A stretch of DNA of 64,000 bases from Haliotis asinina (Eukaryota; Mollusca; Gastropoda; Lepetellida; Haliotidae): positions 47,233,747 to 47,297,746 of the forward strand of contig NC_090292.1 of the NCBI RefSeq assembly GCF_037392515.1. Reading direction: 5' to 3'. This document shows, in pieces, positions 22,111 through 33,027 of this stretch. Below the pieces are notes generated by a model. It searched no databases, was not told the DNA's origin, and was given only the letters and a program-made list of their open reading frames with translations. Both the position numbers and the translations under genes were made by a program. Within the stretch, counting starts at the first letter, position 1, and each line of letters starts with the position of its first letter.

Positions 22111-22765
22111 CTCGTGAAGGGTAAAGAGTGTGTAACTCTTGTAAAAAACAACACAGAGATCGTGCAAACACAGAAGATAATAGTTTTACTATAAGGGATA
22201 AATTATTATTGAAATGGAATAATCATACATTATAAAAACCTGTCGTCAAAGTTTGGCCTGTGTAAGGAATGTTAGCCAAAATTAATATCATGAGAATTCT
22301 ATGATAAAATAAAATCGGTAGACTTAAACTTACATCGATTATTTTGGAATATACATACACTCTCAGGAGGACATTAATTTTACAATACTTTCCCCCCTTT
22401 TAGGGCACGGCCACAACTGGATATAATGTCACGTGCCAACGTTTTTTGGAACAAAACTCAACAGGTCTACTTACTAATCTAAACTAATCATTAAATACAT
22501 CTATCTACAGAACATATTACTCCAAATGAAATCAATTTTCTTTTTAAAAAAGCAGTAATTAAATGAGAAGTAACTGTGTTAAACAGATGGTTGAGTGTTT
22601 TACGGCAAAATATTTGTCCTTAAATTTACTAAGGACATGGTCTTGTGAATGTGGCAGTGTCTCCGACTTGCCTGTATTCGTCATGTTTGAACATTATGAA
22701 ATCTTTAAGGTATTATTTTCACTTTCTTTCAGGGCATCCTGTTCTCCCTTTTTGAATGTCACTAT
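22111..22765. other. AT-rich stretch, with short LINE-like 3' UTR scraps
   Basis: No gene is seen. Between about 22255 and 22400 a few words recall the I-like LINE 3' UTR on the minus strand (CTCTCAGGAGGACATTAATTTTAC and a CCCCCTTTTAGGG block), but they are interrupted. This is probably an older, heavily decayed tail copy next to E. Confidence 0.45.
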
Positions 22766-22777
22766 GTCAGCATTGAG
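22766..22777. repeat. Target-site duplication, left copy, of LINE E
   Basis: GTCAGCATTGAG directly precedes the (GTGA)n end of copy E. The same 12 bases recur at 28870-28881 on the other side of the element. A perfect 12-bp direct repeat bounding a full-length element is the footprint of target-primed reverse transcription. Confidence 0.88.
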
Positions 22778-22804
22778 TGAGTGAGTGAGTGAGTTGAAAT
22801 TTAA

Positions 22805-22839
22805 CGTCACATCGGCAATATTGCAGCCATAGCGTGACG
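22805..22839 (-). promoter_or_regulatory. Conserved 3'-terminal hairpin of LINE E
   Basis: CGTCAC (22805-22810) pairs with GTGACG (22834-22839), enclosing an inner GGC/GCC pairing and the loop with GCAATATTGC, just before the (TCAC)n tail. The stem recurs in copies F, G, H, K, L and in tail fragments. A variant lies at the 3' end of the SINE at 55252-55428. This is the place where a LINE RT is expected to recognise its RNA; that role is inferred. Confidence 0.6.
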
Positions 22840-23329
22840 AGAATGAGTAATTATAAAAATACAAATGAATTGATAGCACATACATTGTAAAACCCTGTCA
22901 ACGAAGGACAGTAAAACTAACTAGGATATCACAGAGTAGAAGGTAAAACTAGTGAAGAGACCTAAAACAATGTATCTATATAGGACAGTACAATATAAAA
23001 ATGAGCTATAGGTTGCCAACAACTGAAGGTAGATCACCATACTAAGGACCATGGGGACTTACAGTACATTTGCTTCCTGCATGGACCCTAACTGGATTTA
23101 CATCACCCCTTCAGCTGTTAGCAATTTAGACAAATCTAGCCATAAAGTAAAAACACACTTATTCTACGATTAAAAAGCTGGAAAACTGAAATTTAATTCA
23201 AATGTTTTTGGACTTACGTACCCTCTCAGGAGGACAATTATTTTACGGTACTTCAACCCCCTTTGAGGGTACAGCCACTAACGATTTGAGGTACTATTTT
23301 AATCTTCCAATTTTAAAATATTTATCTAT

Positions 23330-24163
23330 TTACAGTTGAGTTAACAAATCTAATTCCTTTAAAAATGCAATAATTAAATGAGGACTAATATTGCTAAAAA
23401 GATCCTGCATAGAGTGTGACTTAAAATACTGATCCCTTGTGATGGAATACTCAACACAGTCAAGCAAGATATGCTTGACTGTGATTCTTTCATCACAAGG
23501 GATGCAGAACGGAGGATCCTCACCTTTCAAAAGGTATTCATGAGTATATCTCGTATGGCCAATACGACATCGCCGCAAAATGACCTCCTCAAATCTGGAC
23601 CGACAGCCCAAGTGAGTGTAACCAATATAAGGTTTTATGGCATGCAATTTATTTATTCCCACTTGGGTGTCCCACTTCTTTTGCATCAGATCACGAATGT
23701 AAGTTCTAATGCTGGCTTTATAGTCACTGTATGGAATAAGAAGTGGTGTCACAGATTTGTTGAGTGCAGCTTTAGCAGCAAGATCGGCCATTGTATTCCC
23801 AGAAATACCTACATGGCTGGGTAACCAACAAAAGACGATGTCGCACTGGCCAGTTGCAAGATCATTATACAATTCAATTATGTCAATTAAAAGTGGATGT
23901 TTACAAGACAAATTTTTAATAGCCTGAAGGCAAGAAAGAGAGTCAGAAAAAATTATATACTGTACATGATTAGGATGTCTTTGGATATATTGAAGAGCCG
24001 TTAATATTGCGTTTGCTTCTGCAGTGAAAATGGAGCTGTTATCAGGTAATCGATAAGATATTGTTCTGGATCCAATGACAGTGGCACAAGCAACTGTGCC
24101 ACCATCCTTGGACCCATCTGTAAATAAGGATTTGTATGTACTATAATTATTTTTTAATTGCAT
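23330..24163 (-). pseudogene. LINE E ORF2, last part: RNase H and C-terminal zinc knuckle
   Basis: Frameshifted from the upstream part by the extra A at about 24205, but otherwise open to a natural stop at 23330. The RNase H catalytic set is complete: LFTDGSKDGG, FTAEANAI, FSDSLSCLQ and HVGISGNTMADLAAK. The knuckle is CIPCDERITVKHILLDC. The tail ends HSMQDLFSNISPHLIIAFLKELDLLTQL and marks the true ORF2 C-terminus for this family. Confidence 0.92.
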
Positions 24164-24173
24164 AAACTCTTGT

Positions 24174-27020
24174 TTATATTGTAATTCGTTTGTGTCTGAT
24201 TTTTTTTAACTTTGTTAATGTGAGGTCAACTTGTGGCCTCACTAATTGCCAAGGAGGAGAAGAAAGAAGACGAGAAGGCGCTAGACCCTCCAGCTCAATG
24301 CCGGCAGCAGAAATGAATGGTTTAATTCTGTGCCCAAGTGGCGGAACAAGAGAAGGCTTTTTGTTGTATAAATGCTCATAAAGAGGATCGAAAACGCAGT
24401 TAAAAGCAGGGTTGGATTCGTTAGAGTATAGTTTTGTAAGATATTGTAAAGCTAATTTGATACGGCGCTGTGTAAGAGATGGTTCATCGGCTTCGACATA
24501 CAGACTGTCAACAGGAGAAGTTCGGAACGACCCAAGACAAAGTCTCAGACCTTGGTGGTGGATAGAATCAAGGAGTTTTAGATTGCTTTTACAGGCTCCA
24601 CCATAAATGATGGAGCCATAATCAAGCTTCGAACGGACAAGTGAACGGTATAGGTGCAGGAGAGTAGCTTGATCCCCTCCCCATTTTGAGTTTGACACAA
24701 CTTTCAATAGATCAAGTGCCTTCAGGCATTTAGTTTTCAGGGATTTGATATGCGGAAGAAAAGTTAAATGAGAGTCGAAAATCAAACCTAACAACTTGGC
24801 CTCCTTAACGACTTTGATAGGAGTGCCATTTAAAAATAATTCTGGGTCCTTATGTGGTTTATACTTACGGCAGAAATGGATGCAATTAGTTTTTGTCTTA
24901 GAAAATTTAAAACCATTCTCAAGACACCATTTATTTATTTTGTTTAAACATAATTGCAGTTGCCGTTCAATAGTATGCATATTCTTACCGCGACAGGAAA
25001 TATTAAAATCATCCACGAAAAGTGATCCATCTATTGAATCGTTTAAAACCTTGGATAAACTGTTGATCTTGATACTAAATAAGGTCACAGACAAAATGCT
25101 GCCTTGCGGAACACCCTGATCCTGATTGTAATGATCAGACAGGGTAGAACCTACTCGGACTTGAAATTGCCTGTCAGTTAAAAACTCTGATATAAAAAGA
25201 GGCAAACGACCTCGTAAACCCAAATCATGTAAATCTTTTAAAATTCCATGTTTCCAAGTAGTATCATATGCTTTTTCTAGATCAAAGAATATAGATACTG
25301 CATGTTGTTTGGTAATAATAGCATTTTTGACGAAGGATTCTAAACGTACTAAATGATCAATAGTACTTCGATTCTTCCGAAAACCACACTGAATATTTGT
25401 AATGAGGTCGTTCGTTTCCAGATACCAAATTAATCTGTTATTTACCATTCGTTCCATGGTTTTACAGACGCAGCTAGTTAAAGAAATCGGTCTGTAATTT
25501 GATGGATCCGTGTGATCCCGGCCAGGTTTGGGTATTGGCACGATAATTGAATTACGCCATGAAGGAGGAAAATTCCCAGACGTCCATATTTTGTCAAATA
25601 TATCTAAAAGCGTCTCCAGGCATGATTCAGGCAAATGTTTCAGTAGCTGATAATGAATAGTGTCATCACCCGCTGCAGTATCATGGGCTTGGTTCAGAGC
25701 AGTGTGGAGCTCATGCATTGAAAACACTTCATTATAGTCTTCACCGTTATCGGAATCAAAATTAGCTTTTATCTTCTCCTGTTGTTTCTGGTATCTCTGA
25801 AATTCAGGGACATAATTTGCCGAGGAAGAATTTTTGGCAAAAGTTTCGCCAATTCTATTTGCAATATCAACTTTATTAGTTACCAATTTGTCACCATCTT
25901 TAAGATGGTGAACAGCAGATTTTGAGCCTTTGCCTTTTATGCGCTGAACCATGTTCCACACCTTAGACATGGGTGTGCGTGAATTAATTTTTGATACATA
26001 ATTTCTCCAAGATTGGCGTTTGTTTTGCTTGTATGTACGCCGTGACTTGGCACTAGTAATTTTTACATTGTTAAAGTTATGAACAGTAGGATGTCTGCGA
26101 AAATATTTTTCGGCTTTCTTCCTACGTTTTCGTGCTTGTTTGCATTCGTCAGTAAACCATGGTTTACGAATATGAGGAGTTGCAGAGGACTTAGGAATCG
26201 TTTGATCAGCAATTTCATTCAGTTGTGCTGAAAAATACTGGATGGGATCTGCTACATTACTGAAGTGCTCTGGTGTTAGTTTTTCAACACATAATTTTTT
26301 ATACAAAGGCCAGTTTGCTTTCAGAAAATTCCAACGAGATAAAGGAGGATTATCATCTGGTCTTACAGCTTTGAGGACAGTAGGGAAGTGATCGCTGCCA
26401 CAAAGGTCATCATGAACAGACCATTCAAATTCATTGTAAATGTTTGATTCAGTCAGAGCTAGATCAAGTGAAGAATATGATCCAGTGGCTGGATGCAAAT
26501 ACGTATGTGAATCATCATTACAAACACATAAATTATTATCAGAAATAAAATCTTCAATAACTTTTCCCTTATTGTTCGTATTTGTACTACCCCATGGAGG
26601 GTTGTGCCCATTGAGATCTCCCATGATGATGCAGGGTTTTGGCAGTTGATCATACAAACATTGAAGGTCAGATTGTCGAAGAGATGATGAAGGAGGCACA
26701 TATAAAGAGCACAACGTAAGAGCAATGTGCAAGGTAAGTCGGACTGCAACAGCTTGAAGAGGAGTATTCAGCTGAATAGCACTGTGAATGATGTCCTGTC
26801 TGACGAAGACACTACATCCTCCAGTTGCTTTGCCCCCTTCAGGAGAAAATGAATGGTAGCCAATGTGTTGTCGTAAGTTAAAAACATCGTTATGTTTTAG
26901 ATATGTCTCCTGGAGACATATTGCTGACGGCTTAAAATCCTGTATTAACAAAAGAATCTCATTGTAATTTTTCCTAAGTCCTCTGCAGTTCCACTGCATC
27001 AAGTTCGGCGATCGAATCAC
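24174..27020 (-). CDS. LINE E ORF2, main part: endonuclease and reverse transcriptase
   Basis: 949 codons are open from the GTG at 27020; the first ATG is at about 27000, giving MQWNCRG. The endonuclease covers the first 215 residues or so: CLQETYLK, GDLNGHNPPWGS, YSSLDLAL and SDHFPTV. The RT spans about residues 480-720: PKPGRDHTDPSNYRPISL, GFRKNRSTIDHL, FFDLEKAYDTTWKHG, GVPQGSIL and SLFVDDFN. The reading ends at KLKKIRHKR because the A-run near 24205 has 8 A where B has 7. As it stands it would make an endonuclease-RT without RNase H. Confidence 0.92.
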   Translation of the reverse strand: MIRSPNLMQWNCRGLRKNYNEILLLIQDFKPSAICLQETYLKHNDVFNLRQHIGYHSFSPEGGKATGGCSVFVRQDIIHSAIQLNTPLQAVAVRLTLHIALTLCSLYVPPSSSLRQSDLQCLYDQLPKPCIIMGDLNGHNPPWGSTNTNNKGKVIEDFISDNNLCVCNDDSHTYLHPATGSYSSLDLALTESNIYNEFEWSVHDDLCGSDHFPTVLKAVRPDDNPPLSRWNFLKANWPLYKKLCVEKLTPEHFSNVADPIQYFSAQLNEIADQTIPKSSATPHIRKPWFTDECKQARKRRKKAEKYFRRHPTVHNFNNVKITSAKSRRTYKQNKRQSWRNYVSKINSRTPMSKVWNMVQRIKGKGSKSAVHHLKDGDKLVTNKVDIANRIGETFAKNSSSANYVPEFQRYQKQQEKIKANFDSDNGEDYNEVFSMHELHTALNQAHDTAAGDDTIHYQLLKHLPESCLETLLDIFDKIWTSGNFPPSWRNSIIVPIPKPGRDHTDPSNYRPISLTSCVCKTMERMVNNRLIWYLETNDLITNIQCGFRKNRSTIDHLVRLESFVKNAIITKQHAVSIFFDLEKAYDTTWKHGILKDLHDLGLRGRLPLFISEFLTDRQFQVRVGSTLSDHYNQDQGVPQGSILSVTLFSIKINSLSKVLNDSIDGSLFVDDFNISCRGKNMHTIERQLQLCLNKINKWCLENGFKFSKTKTNCIHFCRKYKPHKDPELFLNGTPIKVVKEAKLLGLIFDSHLTFLPHIKSLKTKCLKALDLLKVVSNSKWGGDQATLLHLYRSLVRSKLDYGSIIYGGACKSNLKLLDSIHHQGLRLCLGSFRTSPVDSLYVEADEPSLTQRRIKLALQYLTKLYSNESNPAFNCVFDPLYEHLYNKKPSLVPPLGHRIKPFISAAGIELEGLAPSRLLSSPPWQLVRPQVDLTLTKLKKIRHKRITI

Positions 27021-28257
27021 GGTGGTTCAATAGGCGATCGCTCTCGTAAACGGGAGGAAGAGAGATCCCTCCTGTTATCCTTTGTAGAAGGAGTAACCTC
27101 CATATCCAAAGGATCAAAAGTGTTACGCACAGGTACCTCCGAAGGAATAGGGGACCTGGCCTTTTGCTGTTTTTTAAGTCTTTTTTTGTCTTTCTGTGAC
27201 ATGTGAGTAGTGCCTGGTTTCTTAGTTGTTAGCTCGGACTGACTGTCTGTCTCCTCAACAAGTTCATTTTGAGTTTGAGTCTGTGTTTCTGAAGTGCATT
27301 TTGTAGAAGCGTCAGTAACGGTGCTGATGTTGACTGGCTGACTGACCTAATCCATGTCATTTCAGTCTGGCACATGACTGATGCAGCTGCGACAGGGCGT
27401 GCTGCAGCAGCTGCATATGTGACGCTTGAAGAAGGTGTCGACTGGTGGGTTACTAACTTTTTTGCTTCAGCAAATGAAATATTGTTCTGACATTTGATCT
27501 TCATAATCTGAGCTTGTCTTTGCCACTGAGGACACAGTTTTGAGGAGGCCATATGTCTGTCACCACAATTTGAACAGTGAAAATCATTTTCACAGTCTGA
27601 TCCATCATGGTTGCCACTGCAACGGTGACATACCATAGAGTTCGAACAGGAGCGTGAGCCGTGACCAAATTGTTGACAATTATAACATCGAAGTGGATTT
27701 GGGATGTACATCTCCACTCCGATATTAAAATAACCAGCTTTGATAAACTGAGGAAGTGTTGACCGGGAAAAAGTGAACAGATAAGTATTTGTTTTCCTGA
27801 TGATCCCATCTTGTTTTGTGGAGAAACGTTTGACTGGTGTGACACCTTGACTTTCAAGTTCAGCTGCAATTTCCTGTTCAGACATGTCAAGGAGGCAGTG
27901 AGCTCTGTCCCGGACAATGCCACGGCACGAGTTCAATGTCCTGTGCACAGACACAGCAACATCAACATTGGCGAATTTAGTAACTGACAATAGATGCAAA
28001 GACTGCTGCCTCCGTGCACATTCAACCAGAAGGGAACCGCCACGCAGACGAGAAACATTCTTAACTTCACCACATATTCCTTGAATTGCTTTGGATATGG
28101 CAAATGGATTCAATTTAATTGGTTCATGGTCAGACGCTTCAATAACTCGGAATCGAGCCCATGAGTCTGTGTTTTGGGAAACATGTTCATGTGTATGATC
28201 AAAATCCAGGCGTCTCTTTTTTTCATTTCGAATGGAACCAGAAGTGTGCTGTGACAT
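27017..28257 (-). pseudogene. LINE E ORF1: gag-like zinc-knuckle protein with a frameshift
   Basis: ATG at 28257 (MSQHTSG). It differs from ORF1 of B at only four residues before the break. It has the knuckles CYNCQQFGHGSRSC, CHRCSGNHDGSDC and CSNCGDRHMASSKLC. One base is missing at about 27343 (GTCAGTCAGCC, against GTCAGATCAGCC in B), so the reading goes wrong after WIRS and ends at 27229. The original C-terminus (MSQKDKKRLKKQ ... RERSPIEPP) remains open at 27017-27202. Its TGA overlaps the GTG at the head of the ORF2 frame (27017-27020). Confidence 0.92.
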
Positions 28258-28869
28258 GGTTAGTAAGTAGTATTCGACATCCCCACTCCCCACCCGCCAC
28301 CGAGTGTCAACAAGGACAGTGTTAAAGTGCGCCGGATATCCAGATGCAAACACCAGGGATATGGGGATGCTATACTCCAGTAAATATGACTTGAATAGCC
28401 ATCTTAGTCTAATAAATTAATTGCTAGGCTGGTTCTGCCCATAACAATTATTCATAGAGAGACAGTATTCAGCGGTCAACATTACCAGATTGGCCCATGA
28501 GCCACCGCCTTCTGGCATAGGACTCTAGGCAATAAATATATCAATAATTTGGAAATGAGAGGTCGAAATGGCCAAGACCCAAATAGTGAGCGAGTGTGCA
28601 AACAATATTATCTACGCACAGGGCATGGCGTGACCAGCCGATTGATAGAACCGGGCCAGTTCTACCACCCGTCTAGGTGAAGTCGGGGCCAAAGTGGTGT
28701 GTTGAGCAACAGGAACGCGGTTTCAAGCTCCCATTGCCCTCAACCACCAGGATCCCTTCCTCCACCGACACGGGACGCAACCCACGGCCAACAGGCTGCC
28801 CAATTTGGTCGCCTCTTACGACCAGCAATGGGGTGCTGTGGACACATTCTATCCCGGGCCCACACGGGC
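28258..28869 (-). mobile_element. 5' UTR of LINE E
   Basis: 612-bp leader, near-identical to 6819-7389 of B. It includes the 28806-28824 hairpin, a GGCTGGTCACGCCATGCCC block and the CCAGAAGGCGGTGGCTCATG block. Internal promoters are expected in the 5' part of such elements, but I cannot point to a specific core-promoter motif. Confidence 0.85.
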
Positions 28870-28881
28870 GTCAGCATTGAG
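28870..28881. repeat. Target-site duplication, right copy, of LINE E
   Basis: GTCAGCATTGAG, identical to 22766-22777, immediately outside the 5' end of E. Confidence 0.88.
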
Positions 28882-29390
28882 GAACTACGCCACATTCCAT
28901 CGGCTACAGTCAGTCAGGAGTAATCAGATCTACATATTAGATGTAAATATCTTACCTAAATTATTCAGGTTCATCGGATTTGTTGTAACACGTCACTGAG
29001 TTAGATACTTTGTTATTCCTTGCCGTGAAAAATAGATGATATGTTCAGAAACCACTGCATAATCTAACTTTACTTGACAGACAATTGTTACGGTTAACAT
29101 TTTGCTGTGACAAAAGGTGTAAGAAATCCCCTCAGAACCAGCAAAATATAACACTGACAAGTCTAAAATATTCAATACTATACATTGTCCAAAGAGCAAG
29201 ATACATTGATTCACGATAAAGGTTTCCAGTACAATGCAGCTGATTCAAGCATAAAGTAATGGGTCACAAGTATACTAGCAACTCACCAAAGTCTTTGTTT
29301 TCAGTGAGAAACAGTTCTACTAAATCTTTCATGGCGAGAGGTCAGTTCTGGATGTATGTCAATATTGGCATTACTCCCGCGTGTAAGTCC

Positions 29391-29391
<1 letters not shown>
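28882..29391. other. Non-coding stretch
   Basis: No open reading frame with recognisable motifs on either strand. It forms the unique flank of LINE E. Confidence 0.5.

Positions 29392-29456
<65 letters not shown>
29392..29456. repeat. (GT)n microsatellite
   Basis: About 32 uninterrupted GT dinucleotides. Open frames crossing it are artefacts of the repeat (runs of CV). Confidence 0.98.
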
Positions 29457-29457
<1 letters not shown>

Positions 29458-30027
29458 CCCGTCAGCACTACAACCAGCCCTGTATGTACATTCTACAGAA
29501 GTATGGATCCTCCGCGATTGACGTCATCTTTACCAACAGCCAAAACCCACCAAAGGGAGGCCACTCTAAAGCGCTACCTCAAAGGTGTACTGCTAAAACA
29601 GTATTACCATGATACGAAATGCGACCCATAATAACTATCACACAAAACTGTAAATATTACGACCCAATAATAACTATCATTTAATCAATAACAATACATA
29701 TTACAGAAAACACAGTGTCATAACACAGTACTCTCACGTGACTTCATTTTGCTTCCAGTTTATACACAGGATCATTTTTTGCAACACCAAAAATAATTTT
29801 CGATTGTAAAAACAAAAGTTCAAATCAGAGAAGCCAACCAGTTATATCTCAATGCACTTGCGTTCAGCATGAAATTCACGTGCTGACTCAAATGCATGCT
29901 CTACATGCTAAAGCTCTGTCATTGTACAAGCGACTGAGGGGTGTAAAAATGTAAAATGAAGTATTCTCATTGCTCTCTTGTCTACGCATCAATACGTTAA
30001 CAGTGCTGAAAATGAATTTTTTTGGAT
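29457..30027. other. Non-coding leader of the Tc1-like relic
   Basis: The phrase TTTTTTGCAACACC near 29775 resembles sequence often seen near Tc1-like element ends, but no matching inverted copy was found downstream. No gene is seen. Confidence 0.35.
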
Positions 30028-31035
30028 ATGCCGAGACGTAGGCTTTCTGAAAATACCAGATGGCAGATCACTGGTATGCATAAAAGTGGTTTGTCCGATC
30101 ACAGCGCTGCGTCTAGATTGAATATCAATCACACTGTCATTAGTCGCCTTGTAAGAAAACACGCGGCCACTGGTTACGTCAAGGATCGTCCACGATCAGG
30201 AAGGCCGAGAAAGGCCACTCCCCGTGATGACCGTGCCCTCGTTCGCCTAGTGAGACGCAGGCCCACGACCAATGCCAAAGATCTCAGAAAACAAAGGAGA
30301 GTGGGTTTTCGTCTCTCGGCCAGCACCATCAGAAGGAGGCTCGGGTCCGCTGGACTCCATGCTACTCGTCCAATCAGACGTCCCTTACTCACTGATAGAC
30401 ACAAGGCTCAATGTTTGGCATGGTGTAGTCAACGGTAAAACCGCAATCATAGCGCAGGATCCATTGTTCCTATGAAAGTCATTTTCTTATTCGAGTTACT
30501 GATGGCCGTTGGCTGGTTTGGAGATGGAGTACTGAGGTTTATCAACTGCGGATGATCCATGCAGCTGAAACCCTTTGGCGGTCACTCGGTAATGGGGTGG
30601 GGGTGTATCTCCTATGACTGTAAGCTGGATCGCATCACCATTCAAGGGACACTCAAGGGTCAGACATACCAACAGGAAGTACTGGAAGCTGCTGTTGTTC
30701 CGCATTTTGATAACCACCCCCTCGCCAGTCGGCCAGTATTTATGGACGATAATGCTAGGCCCCATCGTTCCAGAGCTGTTATCACATATTTGCAGAACAA
30801 CGCAGTTGACAGATTACCATGACCTGCGAGAAGCCCTGATCTCAACCCAAATGAGCATTTATGGGATCATCTGGGGCATCAAGTTCAAGTAAGGGATCCA
30901 CCTGTTCAAAATCTACAGGAATTAGCCCAGGCCCTTCATGAGGAATTGCAGAGGATTTCAATGATGTGCATTCGGCGTTTGATTTCCAGCATGAGGAGGA
31001 GGGAAGGATACAACAAATACAGGTGTCACCGTTAG
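30028..31035 (+). pseudogene. Tc1/mariner-like transposase, inactive
   Basis: Start ATGCCGAGACGTAGG at 30028. Residues 1-135 form the paired-type helix-turn-helix region (SAASRLNINHTVISRLV, GRPRKATPRDDRALVRLV, STIRRRL). Frames then shift. The catalytic part is recoverable in pieces: IHCSYESHF at about 30463, where the first Asp of the usual W-SDES motif is Tyr; then FMDDNARPH (second Asp, about 30744); then PDLNPNEHLWD. Spacing from the second Asp to the Glu is 34 residues, the Tc1 DD34E signature. Frameshifts near 30440, 30590 and 30822 plus the Asp-to-Tyr change make it dead. Terminal inverted repeats were not located. Confidence 0.9.
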
Positions 31036-33027
31036 TGTTGGTTTTAACAGTGAATGTTGAGAACTTTGTGTACGTTGGATCACAGATATTGTCTGTGCGA
31101 GCATAGTTTTGGACATGATTTTAGCGTCCCCATGTGACAGTAAAAAAATTACAGCCGGAAGTAGCAACAGTGTTTGTAGTTGATGGATCGACACTAAATG
31201 GTTCTATTAGCGAGATTATAACCATGTTTTTTGTTTCAATACCATGAATGACCAGTGTGTTGCGTTAAACAGAATCTTATAGCATGAAAATGGGTGGTGC
31301 TTAATTAATGCTCGTGTGTATAATTGATGTAGCTATTCGTGACCATAATGTGTCAATAATGCCTTTGTTTAGTAGCCCATTTCAGGTATTGAAAATACAG
31401 TTTAAGACTGTATTGTTTGATCAAACGGAGCCAAAATCCATTTGAAGTATGCTACCCAGTCATACATTTACATTTCTGTAAATTTTATGGAGTCCAGCAA
31501 ATTCTTTGAGAAATCAGATGACATTTTCAAATATGATGTTATAGGCGTTCCTATGCAACAGTTCTTCAAGTATATTACATTATTTCCATTGTCATTCAGA
31601 AGGGCAGTGCTATGCCATCTTAGTCAGCAAATTTCAGGAATGCAATACCAGGTACTACAACCGTATGGAACTTTCCGACACAAACTCAACAAGAATATGA
31701 CGAAGAGCACCATAATATTATTTCTCAAATTTCACTGCTGCCCGTATTGTATGTCTGAAATCTAAGTGAGATCACATCACTCCATGTCCCATTTTCCAAC
31801 ACTGGTTCCTATATGAACTTTAGAATCCTGTGGTTTGCATATACATATCTCCTCAGTCAAGCTCCAGAGATTCTATGTGAACTTCTAAACGTCAGTGACT
31901 GAAGGCATGGTGTAAATCCAGCTAAGGTTTATGCAGGTAGCTTGCCTTTTGAAATGGTGAGGGTGTATGTGTCCAGTAAGGTGAGTCGACCACGTATGTG
32001 GCCGGCCAGTTCAGATGTTGACGTCGTATGTGGCAGGTCTTTTTGGGTGATGATGGTGTATGTGGCTTCCCTGTTATGGTAGCGACATGGTATGTTGTTT
32101 GTATGTTGGGATACTGATGGATATGGCGTTGTGTTGACTGCATGGTGTAAATAACAGAACTATTAGTGGTGTTGGGACGCTAAGGGTGTTGAGGTAAGTA
32201 AGGGGTTTTAAAACTGTAACAAATTGTACCAGCTACATAAAACGGATATGTTTCCTCTGATGCATCGCCCATGTCGTTGTAGACCTTCAAGCGGTTCAGT
32301 TAGGTACATAGTCTTACTGATCTTTATTGAATGATTGACCATTGACCACTGTTGTGTGGACAATCTTGCATGGGCACCGACAAAGTGCTTCACAGCAATA
32401 TTCATTCTGTAATGATGTAAACTCCTACCAGTTGTTTAGCTGCTTGCAGTCGGCTTCAGGCTTCACGCCCCCACTTGTCATCCAATCAATGTGGAGCTGC
32501 CTCCAGTTGTCCTCCAATCACTGAGTACCTGCCTCCAATCAGTGTGTAAGTGCCTCCAGTAGTCTTCAAGTCAGTGTGTGGATTCTGAAGTCTACTGGGT
32601 ACACTTCATGATGTTGAAGTTGTGTTCAAGTGATGGCTGGAAGGCTGCTTTAAGATCAACTGTTTACGTAATAGTCGTGATTTCCACATGCAGAACAATG
32701 AAATGTGGACTTCAGTTGACAGAGAAGACGAAGAGCAGATCTGTCGTTGTCAGAAATGTTGACATGAAGTTTTGCCAATCTGAATGTATTGGAGACTCCT
32801 TCATATTTGCATCTTGTCGTCGAACAGGTGAGGAATCCAAGAAGACCGAGGAGACGAGTGAATCCAGTACCAGTCCAAAGAATCATCAGAGTGTAAGTTA
32901 TGTTTCTGTCATGATGGTTTGATAATTTTCGTCGGGATGTTTCCGGCATCTGTTTTGTGGCCATATGCTTTCCCCGAGACAGGTTGTTAACTTCCAATAT
33001 GGTTCCAGATGAAAATGAACCCTTTTC
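31036..33027. other. Long stretch without a recognisable gene
   Basis: An open stretch on plus (ATG 31487 to 31765, 92 codons) has no known motif and no codon signal I can judge. 31905-31943 matches about 35 bp of the I-like LINE 3' UTR (GTGTAAATCCAGCTA, GCAGGTAGC). 32465-32580 holds four loose copies of a repeat of about 30 bp with GCCTCCA and CCAATCA. 32578-32922 is open on plus without homology I can name. Confidence 0.45.

Larger units (their letters stand above)
22778..28869 (-). mobile_element. LINE copy E, full-length I-like non-LTR retrotransposon (6092 bp)
   Basis: On the minus strand: 5' UTR 28869-28258, ORF1 from 28257, ORF2 27020-23330, 3' UTR 23329-22778 ending in (TCAC)n. A perfect 12-bp duplication flanks it, so both ends are defined: 5' CGCCCGTGTGGGCCCGGG and 3' ...CTCACTCACTCA. 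Only three lesions are obvious: one lost A in ORF1 at about 27343, one extra A in an A-run at about 24205 between RT and RNase H, and changes shared with relatives. It is the youngest-looking complete copy here and the near-twin of B. Confidence 0.95.

Noticed and set aside
23471..23824. Antisense 117-codon frame opposite LINE E RNase H (and its twin at 11808-12161)
   Set aside because: A shadow of the conserved ORF2 sequence. It appears in both B and E only because the sense strand is the same.
24174..24215. Programmed frameshift between RT and RNase H as an established feature
   Set aside because: Most copies (A, B, C, K, L) are in frame at this point. Run-length change by slippage or sequencing error is simpler.
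29259..29631. Open frames across the (GT)n tract
   Set aside because: Valine-cysteine runs produced by the dinucleotide repeat.
31487..31765. Small protein gene on the plus strand
   Set aside because: No homology I can name, no splice or promoter context, AT-rich surroundings. Not enough for a gene call.
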